Positions 43,817-53,474 of a DNA stretch of 64,000 nt are shown here, piece by piece. Numbering within the stretch: the first letter of the stretch is position 1; each line of letters opens with the position of its first letter. The stretch comes from Tenebrio molitor (taxonomy: Eukaryota; Arthropoda; Insecta; Coleoptera; Tenebrionidae), in assembly GCF_963966145.1 (NCBI RefSeq), contig NC_091049.1, forward strand, positions 7,316,001 through 7,380,000, written 5' to 3'. The notes beneath the pieces are model-generated. The model was not told the DNA's origin. It saw only the letters and a program-made list of their open reading frames with translations, and searched no databases. The translations under genes were made by a program, and so were the position numbers.

Positions 43817-44370
43817 ATTTTTAATATCATAGATAGTGGGTGAAGAGAATTTTATGGATTTAGAGGAATCTTTCGGTTTGTTCGTATTAGGATAATTAAT
43901 TTTTATTTTTATGGTTTAAATGGAATAATTTTTTTAATATATTTTTTTCTTTTTTGGTTTGTTTATTTTTTATTAATTTAGATCGCTTAATCTAGAGCGT
44001 AGTACTGAAGATACCAAAGTAATTTTTAATTTCTAAATATTTTTAATTTTTCTTTAAATTTTGCAATGTTTTTATTAAACCATAAAAATTTGAAATACAG
44101 GGTGGTCCCGATATAACCTGCCACAAGAAATCCGGTAATAGGTGACGATGAGTAGAACTCATACACAAAAAATGTTTCTAATAAAAGTATTTTCGTTTTC
44201 GAGATAAAAATAATTGAAAATTTGGTCAAAATTTGCTGTACGCTAATGAGTTAATCGGTTTTAAAAAGGTAATTCTGGTTACTTGGCTGCAATTTCTTTA
44301 GCAACGGTACCTGTAACACCTATGACATTTGTCAAGTTTAATTTTAAATTTGCGAATCCTTCAAAAAGTT

Positions 44371-44740
44371 ATGAAATTCACAAAACAAGAATACGCCGAT
44401 TTGCATTTACTCTATGGCGAAACACGTGGTAATTCAAGACCGGCAAGGCGACCATATGGCGAGCGTTATCCTGAAGGAGTCCTTCCGTCATTTATGTGAG
44501 GTTGGTTCTGACTGATTCCAATACGATGGCGTCCCCGATCCTCTATTTAACCCCTCTGGATTTTAATTTTTGGGGCCACACGAAAGATTTGGTATACGAA
44601 GTTGAAATAAATACAAAAGGGCCAACTCCAGAAACGCGTAACAGGCGCCGCGAACCAGATTCGTAAAAACCCAGAAATGCTGAATTCTGTTTATGAAAAT
44701 TGGTACCAACGGAAGGTACACAGAACATTTATTATAAAAT
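44371..44740 (+). pseudogene. Mariner-type transposase, ends only
   Basis: From ATG 44371 the N-terminus MKFTKQEYADLHLLYGETRG reads for about 42 codons to a stop. After about 4530 bases further on scale of the element, from 44550, another frame gives LDFNFWGHTKDLVYE and NPEMLNSVYENWYQR, the end of the catalytic domain. The central DDE part has been deleted, leaving a non-autonomous element. Confidence 0.7.
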
Positions 44741-45584
44741 AATTTTGTTAGTCTAGTTTACCTTTCATTAGTTAGTAGATATTCTCAGTTAGAGTTGAAA
44801 GTACGAATATGTAAAGTGTAAATAAATTTATTCAATACATTATTTTGGCTATTTAACCACAATTAAGACGATACTCTTATTATAAAGTTCTTCCACAATT
44901 TTGCACACACTACCTCTACATTTATTTACACGTTGAGGAACACCACTTTATTTATTACTTACTCATTCATCTCAGTCAACAAAATCAGCTTTTGTACCTA
45001 AATAAGCTGGTGAATTAACGCACACAGTGTACAGCGTTTTCAATAAATGTCATTAATTTGATTTAGTTTGTCAGATTTATCATAAACGATTCAGGTACCT
45101 ATGTTGCTTAGATACTGTCATCCTTACAAACACCAACAATTAATTCCTGAGTAGGTACATATTTTTTCTCCCTACCGGTTAGAAATGTAGGCTGTGGATA
45201 CCTCATTTGAGGTGAGAAAATTCAACTTTCTCGCTAAGGTAAGAAAGTGAATCATGAAATGTTTATGGTAAAACTGTACCAAAATACAAATGTCAAAAGT
45301 GTCAAAAGTGAAATAAGTTATTGATAAATGAAAGCCAATTCAATAAAGCAAGTTGGTAGATCAATCATATAATCTGGAAAATAAACAGATAAGCTAGGTA
45401 GATAGATTACTTTACCCTGTTTATATCAAATTTTCGAACAAACCTCAAATCTTCAAATGCGATGACAAGTTAATTAAACAAATAACACAGCCTACTATTC
45501 AATTCTCAAAATTTTCGTTTTAATCACGAATATAACCATCTTTTTTGACTTTTTTCAACAAAGTTGTGCCGGTAGGGAAAAAAA

Positions 45585-45718
45585 TTGTATTCAAACCTTG
45601 TTAAGAAAGTGTCCTTGCAGACCTTAGGCACTTACAAACCTCGTCTACGACTCGGTTTATAATCTTTGCCTGCGGTCTGCAAGAAACCACTTTCTTATCT
45701 TGGTTTGAAATATACTAT
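45585..45718. repeat. Long palindrome 6 with GC-rich apex
   Basis: Arms TCAAACCTTGTTAAGAAAGT and ACTTTCTTATCTTGGTTTGA, second paired block CTTGCAGACC/GGTCTGCAAG, apex CTCGTCTACGACTCG, right end ATATACTATTG. It is preceded by an inverted pair CCCTACCGG (45174) and CCGGTAGGG (45570). Confidence 0.75.
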
Positions 45719-46042
45719 TGTGGTCAGCAGCGTCGAATGCGTGTGGATAGGGGTTAATTTATCCGCATTATTTTGGACCTAATGAAAAGGGGTTTTTTGG
45801 ACTTGTTAGATCCTTCTAATGACCCAGAATTTTTTTGGCAGGTTATATCGGGACCACCCTGTATAATCATCTGCTTTTTTTAAGTTGGAGGCTTAATTTT
45901 AAAATATTTCTTTAATTGGGATTTTTTCCATTTTTTTTATCATTAACAGTGATACCGGATGTATTATGAAAAATCTTTGGTGCTATAACTTCCTTATTTT
46001 TTATACGATTTTGATAAATGATGCGTCAAACAATAGTTATTT

Positions 46043-46159
46043 ATTATACGAGCGGGCTAAATGAATGTTTAACGAGCGATGCGTTTAACAGCGCGAGCGG
46101 CGAAGCCGCAAGCGCGTTAACATCGCAAGTTAAACATTCATTTAGCCCGCGAGTATAAT
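46043..46159. repeat. Long palindrome 7 with GC-rich apex
   Basis: Arms ATTATACGAGCGGGCTAAAT and ATTTAGCCCGCGAGTATAAT, extended by GAATGTTTAAC/GTTAAACATTC; apex GCGAGCGGCGAAGCCGCAAG. Confidence 0.75.
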
Positions 46160-46449
46160 ACAACTGTTTATCCAATTTTTCACTAATAAACCTCTCCAAT
46201 TTGAGTGTATTTTTTTTTAAATCAAATCCGAAGCTTGTGTCACTAATCACCTATGATTGTCGAGTCGCTGAGTGTGATTTTTTGTTGCCATGGCTTTATT
46301 GACACGAGAAAAAAAAATCGGTGTGACAGTGAATTATTTTATCCAATATTACTCCTAATAAAAGGTCTTTACGGCGTATACACGTATAGAAGGTGAAAAT
46401 CTAAAAAATGGATGATACAATTATGAACAATGGCTTCCCAATACCTGTA

Positions 46450-47167
46450 CTATCGCGGCCACGGAATTTTGGCCGTCACTTTCATGTCAATTCAAAAAAA
46501 ATGGATGTAGTCCATGCTTTATTGTCATTATGATTGACTTTTTGAATTGACATCCAAAAATTTGTCACTGTCATACTTCATTCAAATAGTTGCGAACATG
46601 GCACCAATACCCTATTTTAATAAAGTGTAGATAATATCCCTGTTCCAAGATGGTCTATCACATTCTAAAATTTCGGAACGTTTGGGTATAGGAAGAAGCA
46701 CCATAAGTGCAATTATTAAAAAATGGAGGCAAGATCAAACAGTGGAACGACGTCCAGGTTCCGGGGGACGTCGAATTTCTACGCGTAATCAAGACGAACA
46801 ACTTTTAACTGTGATACGAAACAGTCCTTTTACTACTGCTACTGCAGCAGTGAATATCAGTAATTTCCTGGGCTCCGTCAGAACCTCACGTCGTCGTCTG
46901 AGGAATAGATCCAAGAAAGTCTTGTCTCGAATCCGAGGGTGAATGAATCTCTTTGCGTTATTCCTGCATATATGTACATGTATAATACGTATGTGTGTGC
47001 TTGACTTGTTGCAGGCAATGAGGAAGCGCGTTTTCATGCAAGTCAGTCAGCGTCAAAATGACAAGTCTGGAAATAGCAGAAAGTGAGATTACGAATACGT
47101 AAGGGCCGCTTTAGATCTCATGTCAATGGAATGACAAGTGACGGCCAAAATTCCGTGGCCGCAATTG
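46450..47167 (+). mobile_element. Tc1-like element (718 bp), nested
   Basis: Ends CTATCGCGGCCACGGAATTT and the complement finishing GTGGCCGCAATTG, TA at 46448-46449 and 47168-47169; inverted repeat about 40 bp. Confidence 0.85.
46598..46942 (+). pseudogene. Tc1-like transposase DNA-binding domain
   Basis: From ATG 46598 the frame has a stop at 46628 and then reads to 46942. It contains KISERLGIGRSTISAIIKKW, a helix-turn-helix, the linker RRPGSGGRR (GRPR-like) and a second helix-turn-helix region ending SRRRLR. The catalytic domain is deleted, and the last about 12 codons are unrelated. Confidence 0.75.
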
Positions 47168-47195
47168 TAATGTATGTATAATTATTGTTTTTTCA

Positions 47196-47615
47196 CGATC
47201 GGGAGTAGAAATCAACTTTTCGGATGTCAACATCGTGACAGAAGTAGAGCATTTTCTCCCTAGGGAGCAAATATTTGCAAATTTCATTTTTTTGACGGTT
47301 GTGACAAAAATCTAATGGGAGTTTTCATTTTTTTTGACTGTTGTGACAAAAATCTAATTGTGTTGTCAAGGCAACTACTAATTCCATTAAATTCATCGAA
47401 AGATGACAACTCATTTGTCATCATTTTTTTATTCTTAAAATTTGAGATTTTTGTGCTGTTTCTACTCCCTACCGTGAAAAAAATAGTATATATACTTCTG
47501 GAGAGAATGCTCATTTTTCCCTCGGTGCTTTGTAGCCCTCGGGCTTCGCCCTCTGGCTACAAACTGCACCTTAGGAAAAATCATGCATTTCTCTCCCTCA
47601 ATATATAATATACTA
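47196..47615. repeat. Inverted pair plus long palindrome 8 (47484-47615)
   Basis: CGGGAGTAGAAA at 47201 pairs with TTTCTACTCCC at 47459, and the palindrome follows: arms TAGTATATATAC and ATATAATATACTA, GAGAGAATGC/GCATTTCTCTC, apex CTCGGGCTTCGCCCTC. The layout, inverted pair with CCCTACCG then palindrome, matches 45170-45718. Confidence 0.65.
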
Positions 47616-48081
47616 TTAATACATGTTTATTTATTTTCTTTGACATTTACTTGACATTTTTAAACTGCTAGCGAAATAAAAATTTTAAACCGCTAGAGCA
47701 ATTAAAATTTTATTCGATTATTCATTAAAGAAGTGCTTTTATCCCCTGTATCTAAGTATTTAAACATGACTTTATAAGGCAAAATTGGATAAAATCGATT
47801 TAAATGGGCTACAATTTGAATTGTTCCAATATTTGTTCTTGAGTTCTGTTTTTGACAGATGATAGTCAACTTTTTTTTTCCAAATTGCACTATTAACTTT
47901 TTTTTGCTCAGTTTTATAGAGATTTTTATTTTGAATATGAAAATGTAAACAACCATGCTCATGCATAGAAACAAAAAGAAGAAAATAAAAAATAATGTAT
48001 TTTTTTTTTAATCAAGCAGTCACATTTAACAGTAATAAAAGTGCATTCTAATTTTCCAAAGCGACTAAGAGAACTATATTT

Positions 48082-48264
48082 ATGGACATTCAACACAATG
48101 TCTATTTGACTCAGCCCGATAACAGAGATAATTTAGTAAGACGAATCGTAGCAGTATGTGAACAAATACCACCAGACTTTTTATTGAACGCCGCAATGGG
48201 CGTCTGTGGAAGGTGTGGAATATGCCTTGGAGAGAATGGAGGTAATTTCGAACATTTACTATAG
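48082..48264 (+). pseudogene. Mariner-type transposase C-terminus
   Basis: A 60-codon frame (VYLTQPDNRDNLVRRIVAVC..., ENGGNFEHLL then stop) equals the last helices of mariner-type transposases, which end in a GGxFEHLL block. The ATG at 48082 is fortuitous; the upstream catalytic region is lost. It may belong to the 45954-49048 element. Confidence 0.65.
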
Positions 48265-48724
48265 TAAAGTTATGGTTACTTGATTTTGTTAGCGGTGTCG
48301 AGTAAAACGCAGTGCACCGGGAGCAACAGGAGTATATTGAATTATTCACAGACTACACTACATAACATTAAAGAACAGATACAAGATATATGTGACAAAA
48401 GACAAGATGGCGTACGGCGTTACATTTATGGACGACTACTTCGGTCATCGATCTCCGACCGCACATGCGCAGCGTCATCGTTTCGGTCGGTGTAACCGGA
48501 CACTGTTTGGACGACAATACACCAGGGGCGGCGCGGGGATCGAGATTATTTGCACTAACAGATTTTTGTAAATTCTATTTTTTTTATTAAAAACCAATTT
48601 TTGATTTTTGGTTTTAATGTTTGTGTATTCAGAAGATAAACATCTATCAGAATAAAAATAAAAAAATATACCATGCAACTTAAAAAAAACAAAGTTAGCT
48701 GCGGTCTGTCAAAGAATATAATGT

Positions 48725-48919
48725 TGTTAACGCCCGGCGCCCAAAAAACAAGTCGATACGTTTTTAATCGGTTTATTCTCCTCGACGCGCTAATTACAAG
48801 TCAGCAGTTCCCCACGCGATCCCCTCCTCGGATCTCCTCGGGTCACTCCGACACGATGGATTGCTGCTCGGGGACTTCCCGCGAGGGATCCTCCCTTCGC
48901 CCATTAGGGAATCGTAACA
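48725..48919. repeat. Solo Gypsy LTR (195 bp)
   Basis: Matches the LTRs at 23964 and 29405 with small deletions; ends TGTTAACG and CGTAACA; ATGT duplicated at 48721-48724 and 48920-48923. Result of LTR-LTR recombination of another copy. Confidence 0.95.
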
Positions 48920-49301
48920 ATGTCAAAAAAAATCATAGCATGTCGGGCTATAGTGTTTCTAAAGCGATTTTGTTTGACGTATCATTTATTAAAATCGGAT
49001 AAAAAATAAGGAAGTTATAGCACCAAATATTTTTCATAATACACCCGGTATACAGGCTGTTTGATAAAAAACGCCTCAACACATAACTTTTTTATTTATT
49101 ATCCGATTTCAATGAACAAAAAAAACCAAAGATATGGTTTTTCATGCGCTACGAAGCAGCCATAAAAAAATTTTTTTTAGCGTTATTGTAGTAGCATGGA
49201 CACATGTAGTTTTTTAGGCTCAGTCTGGTAAAGTTTTTTTTTCAGAATTTAATGATGTATTAAATGTTATCGTTTGGTCCATAGCTGAAACAATTTTTAA
49301 T

Positions 49302-49710
49302 TGTGGTTCAGCTTATTATGAAATTTTCAAGTGTGGCGTGAAAATCAATTGGAATACAAATAGCAACAAATGTCAAGTGTGAGTTTGAAAATTTTCAGGT
49401 GCAATCTTGAACAGTTTTATTATTACTTTTTTAGAAAACATGAATAATAACAATTATTATTATTATTTTTTCTATTAACTTTTTGTTTTTGACGAATTAC
49501 GATTTTTCTTACACTCGAACATAATAATATAATAGTCAAATGACTGCTATCCTACATGACTGACAATGTTATTTTATTCTTAAGTAAAAAAAGTTTAAAA
49601 AAGCAGATGAAAATTTCTAAGCTGGCGTTTAGATGACATGTTTTATCGTACTTTGTATTCCGATTGTTTTTCACGGCACTCTTAAAAATTTTATAATAAG
49701 CTGAACCACA
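49302..49710. mobile_element. TIR element (409 bp)
   Basis: Ends TGTGGTTCAGCTTATTATGA and the complement finishing AATAAGCTGAACCACA, pairing over about 80 bp. No coding content. A single end TACAGGCTGTTTGATAAAAA at 49051 is of another family. Confidence 0.7.
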
Positions 49711-49972
49711 AAAAAATGTTTAAGTTGGCAGTACAATTAAGAAACACTTTTAATTCGGTTATTTATAACACTGCAACTGGATATGTTTTGTTGGTTTATT
49801 TGACAAAATAATATCTGATAAAGGTATAGCATTAACAGCGACAAGCCACCAACAGCGAGAAGTTACTCCTGTTATACGATTTAAAATACGATCCAGTGTT
49901 ACCAACTTAAACAGTCCTTCTTGATCACTCCGTATTTTCACAATAAAAAAAGTACTGATAAGCATTGATATA

Positions 49973-51316
49973 CAGTGCATTTTTTTTAACTGTTGCCATA
50001 GGGAATTGCATGGTAAAACTTATACCCCCTGTTAACTTTTGTTCTGATGAAAATATTCAAACCATTTTTGGAATAAAGTTGGAAGATTTTTTAAACTATC
50101 GGATAGTTTACAATTCAATATCCTAAACTGTCGAAAAAGTTGTGAAAAAATATTTTAAAGCGCACCGGAATAATAGTACGTCGAGCGGCCGCCAGAATAG
50201 CGTCCCTATCGGCTCAACCTGACCAAATTCCATTCCAGTGCGACATTTACAAAATAATCGAAGAAAAACATTTTGAACAATTCCTTTGATAATTTCATGT
50301 ATAAAAAATCCCATAAGCCGCGATGCATTTGTCACTTTGACATCGGATAAAGTTAGCCCTAACTTTGCATCTGGATAAAATGTGCTTAAACTTCCATGGC
50401 AAACTTTTTCGAACCTGATTATTGTTTGTTGTTATGATGACGAACCAACAATCTTAAACATTGACACAGCTTGTAATAAATTGAAGTGCAAAATGGCCAA
50501 TTCAATTTTTCATAATTAACTACCTATTAATTTTTTTATTTTTTTTTTTTTTTAAATGCCATTCCCGTTTTTTGCCATACGGCTTTTACGGTACCTTTTC
50601 GGTCTGCGGTTTTTCCTTTTTCCAATTCCTTTTTTTTTTTTGTCTATCTCTCCTTCCTTCAGGTGGTGCGACGGGGCTCCGGGGCACTTTCCCCGGCCAC
50701 CCACGCCCATTCCACCTCACATTCACAGACATACACAACACTTACTACCTATTAATTATTATTCATTAAATTACCTCATCGAATTACGCTGGAGGTTTTT
50801 TCGTCCAGGATAAAATTTCATGTTTTAAACTCTAATTTGGTTTCTTTTTGGTAAATTATCGTAAAAAAATTCAATTTTATCCCGACAAAAAAAAACCTCT
50901 CGTGTAATTACAATCGATTATTTCTGTTAATTTGTTGAATTATTTGTGCGTTAACGTTTTTACGTTTTGTTTTTTTTTTATAAAGAAATTTAATCAGCCA
51001 CGAGAAGATCTCGCTATTTATTTTTTAAATAAAACTGACAAAAATCAAAAGTGGGGATAGGCAGTTGCTGGTTGAGCCGACAAGGACGCTATTCTGGCGG
51101 CCGCTCGACGTACTATTATTCCGGCGTGGTACAAACATTTTTTTTACAACTTTTTCGGCAGTTTAGGATATTGAATTGTAATCTATCCGATAGTTTAAAA
51201 AATCTTTCAACTTTGTTCCAAAAATGGTTTGAATATTTTCATCAGAACAAAAGTTAACAGGGGGTATAAATTTTACCATGCAATTCCCTATGGCAACAGT
51301 TAAAAAAAATGCACTG
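49973..51316. mobile_element. TIR element (1344 bp) with about 250-bp inverted ends
   Basis: Ends CAGTGCATTTTTTTTAACTG and the complement, TA at 49971-49972 and 51317-51318. Arms pair through GGCGGCCGCTCGACGTACTA. The middle (50250-51050) is low complexity with a GC-rich island near 50660-50730; the frames there are not convincing. Confidence 0.8.
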
Positions 51317-51574
51317 TATACCTACTTACATATCTACATATCTCACATAATAAGCGGATGGGTTTTAAGGTTTTTATGTGGTTTGCCGTTGTTCAGAAAT
51401 GAAAAATCATTTAGAGATCTCTGGAATTGAGGGCTTCTTTTACAAGATTTTGAGTTTTCATGAACGAATTTCGTAATATTCATTTGCTGCGTATTCGAAT
51501 CCTGAGAGAGCGCAAAATCTTTTTCATAGCTATAGAATATTTTTTTATGATTGGTCGCAGACAGGAGTCTACTT

Positions 51575-52357
51575 CAGCGTGCGAAGCACTATACTTGGGC
51601 CAACCAACAGATATAGTAAATGTGGCCTAGTTGCGTAGAACGATCTACGCCGAAGCCTGTTTCACAATGAAGCAGGTTCTTTGCCATTTGTCATTCAAAT
51701 AGAGAAACAAAAGTGTTGAAAAAAAACTATTTTGTAATACAAATCGAAAAACGCCAAGGAAAACAAACAAACATAAACACGTGGTCAAACTCCCGAAGCG
51801 AGGTTAAAACGAATGAGATGCTGGATGCCGTCAAGTAATTTTTGTGGATGTACTATGGCGGTCAAAAAATTTTGGACATCAAACTTCTGTCACATTAAAA
51901 AAATTACTCTAAATCATGCTTTATTGAAACTGTCACATGAAAGATGAAATTGTTGTCAATTTAACACCGGTTTAAAATATAATTTTTTTAATATGCGAGT
52001 ACATTTGGGCATTTGTTTTATATTTTTTATTAATTAAAACCTCGTTCTATTCCATTTGTCTGATTTTTACAACTTTTTGAATATTTTCTCGGTAAATCTG
52101 ACATTCACATTTTCAAAATTGACACAATCAAAATTGAGGTTATTAATACATAAGGGTTGTTTTAGAATGTATGACAGCACGATGACATTAGTGTCCAAAA
52201 TTTTTTGATCGCAATAGTACATCAGGCTTTCGAAAATTTGCGCACGTTTTGAATAAGCCAATTGGAAGCTGCTATTTAAAATACGCGGGCACTAGGGGGC
52301 GGTTTTATTACTATATCTGTTGGTTGGCCCAAGTATAGTCCACTTCGTGAACGCTGA
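51575..52357. mobile_element. TIR element (about 780 bp) with a nested MITE
   Basis: Inverted CTATACTTGGGCCAACCAAC and its complement at both ends, plus outer CAGCGT/ACGCTG. The target duplication is unclear because the ends contain TATA. A second element lies inside. Confidence 0.65.
51853..52217. mobile_element. TA-flanked MITE (365 bp), nested
   Basis: Ends CTATGGCGGTCAAAAAATTT and the complement finishing TTTTGATCGCAATAG, TA at 51851-51852 and 52218-52219. The ends resemble those of the Tc1-like element at 46450. Confidence 0.75.
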
Positions 52358-52982
52358 CGCTACAGAGCTCTGCAATGCTTTAATCGACCTTCGGTCCTCA
52401 GCTGGTTCATGGCCGACTAAAATTGACTATAGCTGCGCTATATACGGCCGTTTCAATCAGGCGTTTTAGCATTGATCTAATTGTTCCTAGAACAAATGAA
52501 AATCGTCCGGTGAATGGCGCCCTCCACGGCAAAAATTATTACTTTATGCATGTCAAACTATATTGTCAAAGTGACATAGCTTTTAGTTGGAGTCAGCTGT
52601 CAGCAGATTTTACGAGGAGGCTCTATTCATAAGGAAGCTTAAAAGTAAAATATGAAATACTTGTTTGTGAATATCGATTGGAAATTATGGATTTGGAAGT
52701 CAGTGGATATAATTTTTCAAAAGTGTTCAATAACAAGTAAACTAGAACCAGATAATTATAATCCCGAGAAAAATGTGTGAAATTATAAAATTATGGAACG
52801 CTGAAAGTTAGTTAACGGGAACCAGGTAATGCCACAAATTTTTCATTCGCATATTTCTTGAATATTTTCCATGGTTTAATCTCCTTCTCTAATCTCCTTT
52901 CCCTGGACATACCGGGTGTAGAATTGGTTTACGAGACATAGGATTTTACATGTAAAAATAAAGAGTTTCAATTATTGGCTCC
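52358..52982. other. Interval before the BEL/Pao element
   Basis: No gene recognised. ATACCGGGTGTAGAATTGG at 52907 looks like one mariner-type end without partner. Confidence 0.4.
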
Positions 52983-53229
52983 TGTTGGCGCATCTGCAGG
53001 TAGTTTGGTCCGTCAAGGGTGGGCACTACCCTGCAGGTAGCTTACCTGGCAAGATAAACTCTCAAACAGAGAAGACTTCTGTATTAACCACCGGACAGTT
53101 CGGTCCACTTTCATTGTTGTTGAATATATTGTTAAAATTAAAACATTGAGTTTTAATCATCAGGTCCTTCGAACAATTACACAGAATTAAACAAATACCA
53201 GCACCTCATTACAGTCCTAGTCACGAACA
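52983..53229 (+). repeat. 5' LTR of the second BEL/Pao element
   Basis: TGTTGGCGCA... to CACGAACA, 247 bp, followed by a TGGTCCATAGAACCGGAT primer site at 53236-53253 that closely matches the one at 2887-2905. I found no 3' LTR after 58536, so the edges rest on motif and position. Confidence 0.6.
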
Positions 53230-53474
53230 TATTGTTGGTCCATAGAACCGGATATCATCGAGTTAGTGATTAGTGATAAGTGATTTAATTCGTGCATCAG
53301 CGAAATCACCATAGCAGCATCCGACAACAACAGAAGTCCACCAAGTTGGTCCAAGACATACCAGTCAGGTCAGTGAGCATCCTATATTCCTATATCATTC
53401 CCGTTCAGATCCATTCCGTGAGCGACACATTTAATTCAGCTTTAATTCATTTCAATCACATATTTCATTTCAAA

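Larger units (their letters stand above)
44098..45861 (+). mobile_element. Mariner-like element (1764 bp)
   Basis: Ends CAGGGTGGTCCCGATATAAC and the complement, TA at 44096-44097 and 45862-45863; absent from copy A, so the insertion is certain. It carries transposase remnants and palindrome 6. Confidence 0.9.
38374..45930 (+). repeat. Nuclease-gene module, copy B, with five insertions
   Basis: Matches copy A (12919-16140) in segments: 38374-38700, 40537-42799, 43817-44097 and 45864-45930. Between them lie mariner-like elements at 39049 and 40204, the unit at 42800 and the mariner-like element at 44098; the 38700-39048 stretch also has no match in copy A. It has no Polinton-like repeat at its left edge. 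Confidence 0.75.
45954..49048. mobile_element. Large mariner-like element (3.1 kb) with nested insertions
   Basis: About 80-bp inverted ends start CCGGATGTATTATGAAAAAT, TA at 45952-45953 and 49049-49050. Inside are palindromes 7 and 8, a second TIR element, a transposase C-terminus and a solo Gypsy LTR. Its own coding content is essentially lost. Confidence 0.75.

Noticed and set aside
47284..47974. Several overlapping frames on both strands
   Set aside because: They cover AT-rich and palindromic DNA without domain content.
50556..50813. 85-codon Phe/Pro-rich frame
   Set aside because: Low complexity from poly-T and a GC island inside a TIR element; no domain.
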